Positions 29,103 to 36,458 of a DNA stretch of 64,000 nt are shown here, one piece after another; within the stretch, counting starts at the first letter, position 1, and each line of letters opens with the position of its first letter. The DNA is from Flavobacterium sp. TR2. Lineage in GTDB: Bacteria; Bacteroidota; Bacteroidia; Flavobacteriales; Flavobacteriaceae. The translations under genes and the position numbers were made by a program. The notes beneath the pieces were generated by a model. The model did not search any database, was not told where the DNA came from, and saw only the letters and a list, made by a program, of their open reading frames with translations. The DNA lies in assembly GCF_025252405.1 (NCBI RefSeq), contig NZ_CP104307.1, forward strand, positions 3,906,001 through 3,970,000, in the 5' to 3' direction.

Positions 29103-29765
29103 ATGATAAGTACAGAATTAAGTCCGTTAGCGCAATTTGGAATTTCGAGTAAAGAACGTATCGAAAATGCTTTGGAACAGCTTAAAAGCGGAAAAGGTGT
29201 TTTGGTAACCGACGATGAAAACCGTGAAAATGAAGGCGATCTTATATTTTCTGCACAGCACATGAACGTTTGCGATATGGCCTTAATGATTCGTGAATGC
29301 AGCGGCATTGTCTGCCTTTGCCTAACAAATGAAAAGGCAGATCAATTGGAGCTTCCGTACATGGTAAAAGAAAATACGAGCAGTTTTCAAACTCCTTTTA
29401 CGATTACAATTGAAGCAAAAAATGGAGTAACAACCGGAGTTTCGGCACAAGATCGAATTACCACTATAAAAACAGCCGTAGCAGCAAATGCAAAATCGGA
29501 AGATTTAGCAAGACCTGGCCATATTTTTCCGCTTAGAGCGAACGATCATGGCGTTTTAGGAAGAAATGGCCATACCGAAGGAAGTGTCGATTTGATGAAA
29601 TTGGCTGGCTTACAACCCGAAGCTGTGCTTTGCGAATTGATGAACGAAGACGGCAGCATGGCTAAACTCGACAAAATCATTAGCTTTGCACAAGAACATG
29701 ATTTGGTAGTTTTATCTATTGAAGATATTATTTATTACCGCAAATTCGTTAGAGATTATAAATAA
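29103..29765 (+). CDS. ribB: 3,4-dihydroxy-2-butanone 4-phosphate synthase
   Basis: 220 aa, the length of the stand-alone RibB enzyme rather than the RibBA fusion. It has [13 protein letters not shown] (metal and substrate acidic loop), [19 protein letters not shown] and [15 protein letters not shown], all hallmark motifs. The enzyme converts ribulose 5-phosphate to the four-carbon precursor of riboflavin in the cytoplasm. No other riboflavin genes lie beside it. Flavin supply would matter for the FMN-dependent locus at 34-44 kb, but there is no evidence of coregulation. Confidence 0.97.
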   Translation: MISTELSPLAQFGISSKERIENALEQLKSGKGVLVTDDENRENEGDLIFSAQHMNVCDMALMIRECSGIVCLCLTNEKADQLELPYMVKENTSSFQTPFTITIEAKNGVTTGVSAQDRITTIKTAVAANAKSEDLARPGHIFPLRANDHGVLGRNGHTEGSVDLMKLAGLQPEAVLCELMNEDGSMAKLDKIISFAQEHDLVVLSIEDIIYYRKFVRDYK

Positions 29766-29899
29766 TCCGTTTGCCGAAATTGTTTTTTAACACATTAAAA
29801 AACAGCTTTTAGAAGTTTACAAAAGACGTTTTAATTCGAATAATACATATAGAGCTATTTCTATGTGTTAAAACTAAATTTTGGGCATTTTAAATAAAT

Positions 29900-30472
29900 A
29901 TGATATACCAACAGCTTGGCAATTCCATTCGAAAAAGCATAAACGTTTCTGATGAAGATTTAGAAACCATTCTCTCCTATTTTAAACTTGTTAAAAAAGA
30001 AAAAAATGAAATTCTGCTTGCTCAAGGCCAAATCAGTCAAGAAACTTTTTTTGTTGCTAAAGGCTGTCTGCGCATCTTTTTTATCAATGAAGAAGGAAAA
30101 GACGCCACCCGATATATTGCTTTCGAAAATCAGTTTGCGACGGCACTGGTTAGTTTTATCACTAAAATGCCAGCTCTTGAAAATATTCAGGTTGTAGAGA
30201 AATCAGAATTGCTGACCATTTCTCATGAAGATTTTAATCATTTGATGGAAATAATTCCGCAATGGCGCGAATTTTACAGCAATTATCTGGAAAAAGCATA
30301 TGTGAATAATGCCAATCGATTAATGTCTTTTACCACAATGGATGCTTTAGAAAGATACAACCAGCTTTTGAAAATAAATCCTGCTATTGTAAAGCGGCTG
30401 CCTAATAAAATTGTGGCTTCTTACATTAATATTTCTCAAGAAACTTTGAGTCGGTTGAAGTCTAAGGTTTAG
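29900..30472 (+). CDS. Crp/Fnr-family transcriptional regulator
   Basis: 190 aa. Residues about 1-125 form a cyclic-nucleotide-binding-type beta-roll (EILLAQGQISQETFFVAKGCLRIFFINEEGKD). The helical linker is followed by a short C-terminal winged-helix, LPNKIVASYINISQETLSRLKSK, with the recognition helix present. Bacteroidota proteins of this size rarely keep the arginine needed for cAMP and usually answer other signals. A short tttctatgtgttaaaa repeat fragment (29858-29873) lies just upstream. The gene appears to be monocistronic. Confidence 0.88.
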   Translation: MIYQQLGNSIRKSINVSDEDLETILSYFKLVKKEKNEILLAQGQISQETFFVAKGCLRIFFINEEGKDATRYIAFENQFATALVSFITKMPALENIQVVEKSELLTISHEDFNHLMEIIPQWREFYSNYLEKAYVNNANRLMSFTTMDALERYNQLLKINPAIVKRLPNKIVASYINISQETLSRLKSKV

Positions 30473-30579
30473 CGTTATTTTTTTTTTGCCACTAAGACGC
30501 TAAGTTTTTTTTTTTAAACCACGACCCAAACGATAGCTAACAGGCGAAGCAATTCTCGAATTCAATTATTTTTCTTTGT

Positions 30580-30701
30580 ATGAATTGCCTCCAGCTTTAG
30601 CTGTTTTTTTTTAATGTAAAAGGCTTTAGCCAAACTTTGAATTTGGCTAAAGCCTTCTTGCTTTCCTTTTTTACCTCCAGCTAAAGCGGGAGGCAATTCA
30701 T
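30580..30701. repeat. Dispersed palindromic element, family B, copy 1
   Basis: Outer arms ATGAATTGCCTCCAGCTTTA and its near-complement ending GGGAGGCAATTCAT flank an inner hairpin AAGGCTTTAGCCAAA / TTTGGCTAAAGCCTT. The same design occurs at 39843-39976. It lies in the 325-bp gap between the Crp-like gene and nrdA. To its left, around 30489-30575, is more low-complexity, repeat-like DNA without a gene. Confidence 0.8.
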
Positions 30702-30761
30702 ATCTTAATCAGTTTAAATCTTGTAAAATCTGCATGAAACCTTTCGACACATTCCAAATAA

Positions 30762-30792
30762 AAAAACCGAATCTAATTTAAGATCCGGTTTT
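30762..30792 (-). terminator. Terminator after nrdA
   Basis: AAACCG-ATCT pairs with AGAT-CCGGTTT, with one bulge, directly after the nrdA stop codon, and a T run follows on the minus strand. Confidence 0.7.
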
Positions 30793-30797
30793 CACTT

Positions 30798-32495
30798 TTA
30801 TGATTCACAGCTGCTGCAAGAAACAAGACTTGTTACTAATTCTTTAGAAACGCTTTGGCTTCTTTGGTAATACAAACTTTTGATTCCTAACTGCCAAGCT
30901 TCAATCATTAAGCGGTTTACCTCTTTTATTGGAAGTTCGGCTGGAATATTAAGATTTAAACTCTGACCTTGATCCACAAACTTCTGGCGAATTGCCGCCT
31001 GCTGTACAATCTCCAACTGGCTTATTTCTTTGAAGGTTTTAAACACATCTTTTTCAGTTTGAGAAAGCTGCGATATATGCTGCACGCTTCCGCCATTCAG
31101 CATAATTCCTCTCCAGATTTCTTCGTTATCCAAACCTTTTTCTTCAAGCAGTTTTTTCAGATATTTATTTTTACGCATAAAATTACCTTTGCTCAATCCT
31201 GCTTTGTAATAATTGCTGCTAAAAGGTTCAATTCCTGGCGAAGTCTGTCCTAAAATTGCAGAAGAAGAGGTTGTTGGCGCAATTGCCATTGTGGTTGTAT
31301 TACGTCTTCCGTAGCCTTTTAGCAATTCTGGTTCGCCATAAATTCTAGCCAATTCCTGCGTTGCTTTATCTGCCTTGTCACTAATATGCTTGAAAATTTC
31401 TGTGGTTTTCATTTTAGCTTCCATTCCTTCAAACGGAATCATATTTTTCTGCAGATACGAATGCCACCCTAAAACTCCTAAACCAAGCGCACGGTGTCTT
31501 TTGGCAAATTTATTGGCTGCAGCAAGATAATAGTTGCCTTCGGTTTTTTCGATAAACTCTTGTAAAACGGCGTCTAAGAAAAAGATCGCCAATTTAACTG
31601 CTTCAGTATCTTTCCATTCGTCATACAATTCCAAATTCATAGATGAAAGACAGCAGATAAATGATTCATCTTGAGTTGACGGAAGCATAATCTCGCTGCA
31701 CAAATTACTGGCGTTAATGCGAAGATTTTGATCTTTATAAACTTGCGGTTTGCTTTTATTTACATTATCGCTAAAAAAGATATAAGGCAATCCTTTTTGC
31801 TGACGACTTTCTAATACTTTTGCCCAAACTTGTCTTTTCTCCGTATCGCCATCAATCATTTCCTGCATCCAATAATCTGGCACACAAATTCCGGTAAATA
31901 AGTTCTGAATTGGGTTTCCAATGCTTTTAATTTTCAAAAACTCTTCAATATCTGGATGGTCAACGTCCAAATAAGCTGCAAATGCACCACGACGAACGCC
32001 TCCTTGCGAAATGGTATCCATTGCGGTATCAAAAAGCTTCATGAAACTAACCGCCCCACTGCTCTTTCCGTTATCGGTTACAGCGCTTCCGCGCTCGCGT
32101 AATTCACCAAAATAACCAGAAGTTCCTCCCCCAATTTTGGTCTGCATAATTACTTCTCCCAATTTATGAGTGATACCTTCGATTTTATCTGGAACGTGCA
32201 CATTGAAGCAAGAAATCGGAAGACCTCTCTCTGTACCCATATTGGCCCAAACTGGCGAACTAATACTCATCCAGCCTCTTTCGATCATTTCAACAAAAGA
32301 TTCTTTCAATTCTGGTTTGTAAAGCCTTCTAGCGGCAGCCGCACAAATTCTATCAATTGCTCCTTCTACGGTTTCTCCTTTTAAAAGATAGCCGCGGTTT
32401 AAAATCTGCTCGCTTTCAGAATTTTTCCACCACATTTTAGTGCCGTTTTGCGGTTCAAAATTGTTATTTTCAGGGTTTATGTCTGTTGTATTCAT
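30798..32495 (-). CDS. nrdA: Class I (Id-type) ribonucleotide reductase, large subunit
   Basis: 565 aa, shorter than most NrdA proteins because there is no N-terminal ATP-cone. The active-site residues are visible: the first cysteine in LPISCFNVH, NLCSE with the catalytic cysteine and acceptor Asn/Glu, the second redox cysteine in FICCLSSMNLEL, and the tyrosine pair in SLYYQRSQS. The C-terminal tail ends CSSCES, a CxxC pair for re-reduction by thioredoxin or glutaredoxin. It reduces ribonucleoside diphosphates together with NrdB, encoded 19 bp upstream on the same transcript. Without an ATP-cone, the usual dATP overall inhibition is not expected. Confidence 0.95.
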   Translation of the reverse strand: MNTTDINPENNNFEPQNGTKMWWKNSESEQILNRGYLLKGETVEGAIDRICAAAARRLYKPELKESFVEMIERGWMSISSPVWANMGTERGLPISCFNVHVPDKIEGITHKLGEVIMQTKIGGGTSGYFGELRERGSAVTDNGKSSGAVSFMKLFDTAMDTISQGGVRRGAFAAYLDVDHPDIEEFLKIKSIGNPIQNLFTGICVPDYWMQEMIDGDTEKRQVWAKVLESRQQKGLPYIFFSDNVNKSKPQVYKDQNLRINASNLCSEIMLPSTQDESFICCLSSMNLELYDEWKDTEAVKLAIFFLDAVLQEFIEKTEGNYYLAAANKFAKRHRALGLGVLGWHSYLQKNMIPFEGMEAKMKTTEIFKHISDKADKATQELARIYGEPELLKGYGRRNTTTMAIAPTTSSSAILGQTSPGIEPFSSNYYKAGLSKGNFMRKNKYLKKLLEEKGLDNEEIWRGIMLNGGSVQHISQLSQTEKDVFKTFKEISQLEIVQQAAIRQKFVDQGQSLNLNIPAELPIKEVNRLMIEAWQLGIKSLYYQRSQSVSKELVTSLVSCSSCES

Positions 32496-32514
32496 AATGT
32501 ATTATAGGCTTGTA

Positions 32515-33489
32515 TTAGAAAAGATCGTTTGCAGTGATACTTTTATCGTGTTTTGTATATTCTACAGGACGTTTTGCAAAGAAATCATCTAGACTGTTTG
32601 CAAAAACCTCTTCTTCAAACCAAGTCATTTTTGAATACTCTTCTGGAGAAACATTAAAAATGGTTTCGATATTGATTTGTTTTAAACTTTCGTCAATTCT
32701 AAATTTCATGAAGTTTACCAAATCTTCTTTGTTTATGGTTTCAACTGGTCCATTTTCAAAAATCCAGTCTAAAATATCAGCTTCAACACCAATTGATTCT
32801 TTAACTGTTTCTCTTACCAATTCTAAAGTTTCAGCATCAAAATATTCTGGGAATTCTTCTCTGATTTTATTAATGATGTAAATTCCGCCATTGGCATGAA
32901 TCTGCTCGTCAATAGAAGTCCATGCAATAATGTTGCTCACGTTCTTCATATATCCTTTGAATCTTGTAAATGACAGCAAAATGGCAAACTGGCTGAACAA
33001 TGAAACGTTTTCTATTAAAATGCTAAACAGAATCAGTGAAACCATATATTTTCTGTTGTCCTGAGATTTAGTGTCTTTCAGCACGTTCGAAAGATAATCT
33101 ACACGTCTGCGCACTACAGGAACATCCAATAATCTTTCAAATTCGTCATTATAGCCTAAAACTTCCAACAAACGAGAATAAGCTTCTGAATGTCTGAATT
33201 CGCATTCTGCAAAAGTAGTCCCCAACCCATTGAATTCTGGTTTTGGAAAATGCTCGTATATATTGCCCCAAAAACTTTTTACGGCTACCTCAATCTGTGC
33301 AATTGCCAATAAACTATTTTTAATTGCCGTTTTTTCAGCCAGATTTAAATGCGCGTGAAAGTCTTGCGTATCGGCAGTAAAATCTACTTCGGTGTGTACC
33401 CAGTAAGCTTTATTAATTGCTTCGGTAAATTGCAGAACCTCAGGATATTCAAAAGGTTTATAATTGATTCTTTTATCGAAAATTGACAT
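32515..33489 (-). CDS. nrdB: Class Id-type ribonucleotide reductase, radical-generating small subunit
   Basis: 324 aa. The metal ligands can be counted as E67, E97, H100, E160, E195 and H198, with a tyrosine at 104. A lysine (K71) stands at the place of the first aspartate ligand in the E. coli alignment. This combination matches the Flavobacterium johnsoniae class Id subunit, which uses a superoxide-activated dimanganese cofactor directly and does not form a tyrosyl radical on its Tyr 104. No nrdI-like flavodoxin gene is adjacent, also as in class Id. There is no ATP-cone. It is the first gene of the nrdB-nrdA operon. Confidence 0.95.
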   Translation of the reverse strand: MSIFDKRINYKPFEYPEVLQFTEAINKAYWVHTEVDFTADTQDFHAHLNLAEKTAIKNSLLAIAQIEVAVKSFWGNIYEHFPKPEFNGLGTTFAECEFRHSEAYSRLLEVLGYNDEFERLLDVPVVRRRVDYLSNVLKDTKSQDNRKYMVSLILFSILIENVSLFSQFAILLSFTRFKGYMKNVSNIIAWTSIDEQIHANGGIYIINKIREEFPEYFDAETLELVRETVKESIGVEADILDWIFENGPVETINKEDLVNFMKFRIDESLKQINIETIFNVSPEEYSKMTWFEEEVFANSLDDFFAKRPVEYTKHDKSITANDLF

Positions 33490-33575
33490 ACTATATAGAG
33501 TTTTAAGTGACTATTTTGAAATAGAAATACGAGCGCTTAAGTTGGGGGGTGGTATCAGCGTGATTTCTATAAATA

Positions 33576-33583
33576 CAAATTTA
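33576..33583 (-). promoter_or_regulatory. Candidate -7 element of nrdB-nrdA operon
   Basis: The minus strand reads TAAATTTG, a full match to TAnnTTTG, about 87 bp before the nrdB start. It lies immediately next to the nonamer cluster at 33633-33866. The -33 element is not obvious. Confidence 0.5.
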
Positions 33584-33632
33584 GCCCACAGTTATTCTTT
33601 TGTCTAGTTTTAGATGTTAAAAATCTGTCCAA

Positions 33633-33866
33633 TTATCAACAGTTTTAAAACTCCAAAAAACCGTGATTGTAGAAATCTTATCAACAGGAAAATATTTTCT
33701 TGTAATTCGCAATGAACTAGCATTTTCACTAAAATTAAAGTCAAGTTATCAACATGAAAAAATGAGCATTTTCGGGTCAGAAGCAAAAGCAGTTATCAAC
33801 ATTCGGCTTTTGAAATTGGAAATTCGGAAAGCATTTTCAATTGAAAAAAAACGCTTCTTATCAATA
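33633..33866 (+). promoter_or_regulatory. Cluster of DnaA-box-like nonamers upstream of nrdB
   Basis: TTATCAACA occurs at 33633, 33678, 33746 and 33795, and TTATCAATA at 33858, all in the same orientation. Each differs from the consensus DnaA box TTATCCACA by one base (two for the last). Four exact copies in 171 bp is far above expectation even in AT-rich DNA. The gap (33490-34256) otherwise holds only AT-rich sequence; a weak 87-codon frame across the cluster is not supported. DnaA control of nrd genes is known in Escherichia coli, so that role is a reasonable inference. Confidence 0.6.
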
Positions 33867-34139
33867 ATTATTCTAAATAATTTTGCATTACCCAAAAGTA
33901 TAACTTCCTTTATAACAATTATTTAAAATCAAGCCTTCTATAAGAAACTTAGAAAACATTACAAAATCAGCATATAATGGCGTAAATATTCACGAAATCA
34001 ATTTCAAAGCTCATTAAAAAAATATTTCTAAAAAAAACTTTCAATACACCTCTAATTAGAACAAAATTAAAATTGACTTAAGCAATTCTTAATTTTCCGC
34101 AAAACTGAACCCAAAATTCCTTTTTACAGCAAATTATTC

Positions 34140-34169
34140 TTGGTTTAAGATTATTAATTTTTACATTTG
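34140..34169 (+). promoter_or_regulatory. Promoter of ankyrin-led iron/redox locus
   Basis: TTG (34140-34142), a 19-bp spacer, then TACATTTG (34162-34169): an excellent match to the Bacteroidota consensus. It predicts a leader of about 80 bases before the ATG at 34257. Confidence 0.7.
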
Positions 34170-34256
34170 CTTTTATTTTTATTTATTCTAAATAGAATAG
34201 ATTTTCCAAAGAATAAATTAATCTTGTACAACTCAATAACCATAAATTATCGAAAT

Positions 34257-35747
34257 ATGAAAAAGAATCTTTTTGTTTCTTTTGCATTTGCTGCGACTTT
34301 GTTTGTAAGTGCTCAGCAAAAAAACTCGCTATTGGATGCCGCTTTTTGGAAAAGTGCTCCAACTGTTGAAACGGTTCAGGCGGAAATAGCTAAAGGAAAT
34401 AATCCAGCTGAAGCGAATGCCAATGCGTTTGATGTTACGACTTTAGCTATTAATAATGATGCTCCTTTTGCAACAATCAAATTTTTAGCCGAGCAGCCTG
34501 GAAATTCAATCGCAAAATTGACTCATGATAATCGTATTTACTTGCACTGGGCGGCTTATAGAGGCAACACCGAATTGGTGCAGTATTTAATAGATAAAGG
34601 TTCTGACGTAAACTTTGAAGACAGCCACGGAACAGCTCCTGCTGATTTTGCCGCTTCAAACGGACAATCAAATCCAGCAATGTACGATGCCTTCTTTAAA
34701 GCTGGCCTTAATCCGACAAAAAAATATGCAAACGGTGCCAACCTTTTGCTTTTGGCAATTGCATCTGACAAAGATTTAAAAGCTGCTGAATATTTTTCTA
34801 CAAAAGGAATGTCTTTAAAAGATGTTGACAGTGACGGTAACACTGCTTTTACTTATGCTGCTAGGTCTGGAAATATTGCTCTTTTGAAAAAACTTTTGGA
34901 AAAAGGAATTAAACCGACTGATGCTGCTCTTCTATTTGCTGCGCAAGGAAGCCGAAGAGAAACCAATACTCTTGAAACTTATAAATATTTGGTTGAAGAA
35001 GTAAAAATTAAAGCAGCTGCCCAAAACAAAGCAGGACAAAATGTGCTGCATATTTTGGCAGGAAAACCAAATCAGACAGAAATTATTCAATATTTCTTAG
35101 CGAAAGGAGTTGATGTAAACAAAGCCGATAAAGAAGGAAATACGCCAATAATGGCTGCTGCATCTGCAAAAGAAGCGGGAGTTTTAGAACTTTTCCTTCC
35201 AAAACTTAAAAACATCAATGCTCAAAATCTTAAAGGAGAATCGGCTTTGACATTTGCTGTACGAAACGGATCTCCAGAAGCTGTAAATTTACTTTTGGCT
35301 AAAGGTGCCGACGTAAATGTAAAAGATAAAGACGGAAATAATTTAGGCGTTTATCTAGTACAGTCTTATCGTCCTGCGGGAAGAGAAAAAGCGGCAACCG
35401 ATCCTTTTGATGCAAAAGCAAAAGCACTTCAAGACAAAGGATTAAACTTAGCCGCTCCTCAAAAAGATGGAAACACTTTGTATCATTTAGCCATTACTAA
35501 AAACGATGTTTCGCTTCTTAAAAAAATTACCGATTTAAAAGTAGACATCAACGCAAAAAATAAAGATGGCTTAACGGCTTTGCACAGAGCGGCGATGACT
35601 TCTAAAGATGATGCAATTTTAAAATATTTAGTTGCTGCAGGAGCTAAAAAAGACATCAGCACAGAGTTTGATGAAACGGCTTATGCTCTGGCTAAAGAAA
35701 ATGAACTGCTTACCAAAAATAATATCTCCGTTGAGTTTTTAAAATAA
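34257..35747 (+). CDS. Exported ankyrin-repeat protein
   Basis: 496 aa from the ATG at 34257; a longer frame from 34167 would begin inside the promoter. The signal peptide (MKKNLFVSFAFAATLFVSAQQ) sends it to the periplasm or beyond. At least nine ankyrin repeats follow, with units such as IYLHWAAYRGNTELVQYLIDKG, NTPIMAAASAKEAGVLELFL and SALTFAVRNGSPEAVNLLLAKG. Ankyrin repeats are protein-binding scaffolds. It is the first gene of a same-strand series with DUF2271, PepSY-reductase, ApbE, TonB receptor and DUF4374 genes; it could hold partners of that pathway together. The ankyrin assignment is firm, the role is inference. Confidence 0.9.
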   Translation: MKKNLFVSFAFAATLFVSAQQKNSLLDAAFWKSAPTVETVQAEIAKGNNPAEANANAFDVTTLAINNDAPFATIKFLAEQPGNSIAKLTHDNRIYLHWAAYRGNTELVQYLIDKGSDVNFEDSHGTAPADFAASNGQSNPAMYDAFFKAGLNPTKKYANGANLLLLAIASDKDLKAAEYFSTKGMSLKDVDSDGNTAFTYAARSGNIALLKKLLEKGIKPTDAALLFAAQGSRRETNTLETYKYLVEEVKIKAAAQNKAGQNVLHILAGKPNQTEIIQYFLAKGVDVNKADKEGNTPIMAAASAKEAGVLELFLPKLKNINAQNLKGESALTFAVRNGSPEAVNLLLAKGADVNVKDKDGNNLGVYLVQSYRPAGREKAATDPFDAKAKALQDKGLNLAAPQKDGNTLYHLAITKNDVSLLKKITDLKVDINAKNKDGLTALHRAAMTSKDDAILKYLVAAGAKKDISTEFDETAYALAKENELLTKNNISVEFLK

Positions 35748-35756
35748 CTTTTACTA

Positions 35757-35830
35757 GTTATGAGTTTTGAGTTATGAGTTAAAAATGAAGCTCATAAATA
35801 ATTCAAAACTCATAACTCATAATTATAATT
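35757..35830. repeat. AT-rich inverted repeat (ATGAGTT units)
   Basis: The left arm has repeated TTATGAGTTTTGAG units and the right arm AAAACTCATAACTCAT. It fills most of the gap between the ankyrin and DUF2271 genes and would fold into a long hairpin in the transcript. The same ATGAGTT/ATGAATT unit recurs in tandem at 39793-39848. Confidence 0.65.
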
Positions 35831-35844
35831 TATAACTAAATTTC

Positions 35845-36327
35845 ATGAAATCAATATTAAAAATTGCTCTTACAAGTGCTTTTATCTTTCTAATTTCTTT
35901 CCAATCTCAGGCACAATCGAGCAAATATAAAATCATGCTTCAAATGAATAACTATATGGGAGAAGGTGCTTATATCGTTGTTTCTTTGATTAATGCAAAT
36001 GGAGAATACGAAAAAACGCTTTATGTAATGGGCGATGACAAAAAATGGTACAAATCATTGAAAGAATGGAATAAATTCCACTCAAAGAAAAATGAAGATA
36101 TCAGCGCTAAAACTGGTGCTTCTGTAACTGGAGGGGACCGCAGTGTAACGACAATCGAAATTGAAAATTCTAAAATCAACAAAGGATACAAACTTCGTTT
36201 TGAGTCGGCTGTTGAAGATCAGAAATACTATGTAAGCGATCTTGAAGTTCCGCTTACAACAGAAGGTTTGGCTGAAAAAACAGATGGTAAAGGCTACATC
36301 AAATATGTAAGATTAAACAAAATATAA
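35845..36327 (+). CDS. Periplasmic DUF2271 protein, likely flavinylated
   Basis: 160 aa with a signal peptide (about 1-23). The body is the small beta-rich DUF2271 fold with the KKWYKSLKEWNKFH segment typical of the family. A T90-G91-A92-S93 sequence follows, resembling the [ST]GA[TS] motif to which ApbE attaches FMN through phosphoester linkage; family members often have DxxSGAT there, whereas here the aspartate is five residues before the threonine. The next gene but one encodes ApbE. The protein is therefore a candidate FMN-carrying periplasmic electron shuttle that works with the PepSY-reductase encoded next. The flavinylation is inference from motif and context. Confidence 0.8.
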   Translation: MKSILKIALTSAFIFLISFQSQAQSSKYKIMLQMNNYMGEGAYIVVSLINANGEYEKTLYVMGDDKKWYKSLKEWNKFHSKKNEDISAKTGASVTGGDRSVTTIEIENSKINKGYKLRFESAVEDQKYYVSDLEVPLTTEGLAEKTDGKGYIKYVRLNKI

Positions 36328-36397
36328 TCTTAAGCACATTATTTTTTAACCTTATAATGAGTACAAATTTTATTTTTGTGCTTAGAATTAAAATCTG

Positions 36398-36430
36398 AGC
36401 TTTGTCATCGTTTTAGACTTTGACAAAGCT
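36398..36430. repeat. TTTGTCA/TGACAAA palindrome, family A, copy 2
   Basis: AGCTTTGTCA (36398-36407) pairs with TGACAAAGCT (36421-36430) in the gap before the PepSY-reductase gene. It is a diverged copy of the hairpin at 27244, 60428 and 63034. Just upstream, TATTTTTG (36371-36378) could be a -7 element for the PepSY gene. Confidence 0.6.
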
Positions 36431-36458
36431 TTAAACGTTTTATAATAGAATACACTCA

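Noticed and set aside
33663-33926. 87-codon plus-strand frame over the nonamer cluster
   Set aside because: It starts at GTG, has no recognisable domain, no promoter or ribosome site, and spans the TTATCAACA repeats in an AT-rich gap.
33490-34256. Chromosomal replication origin
   Set aside because: The DnaA-box-like sites and AT-rich stretch are suggestive, but boxes are off-consensus and no dnaA, gidA or other origin-linked gene is present.
34167-34256. N-terminal extension of the ankyrin protein
   Set aside because: The extension begins within the -7 element of a good promoter and hides an ideal signal peptide that starts at 34257.
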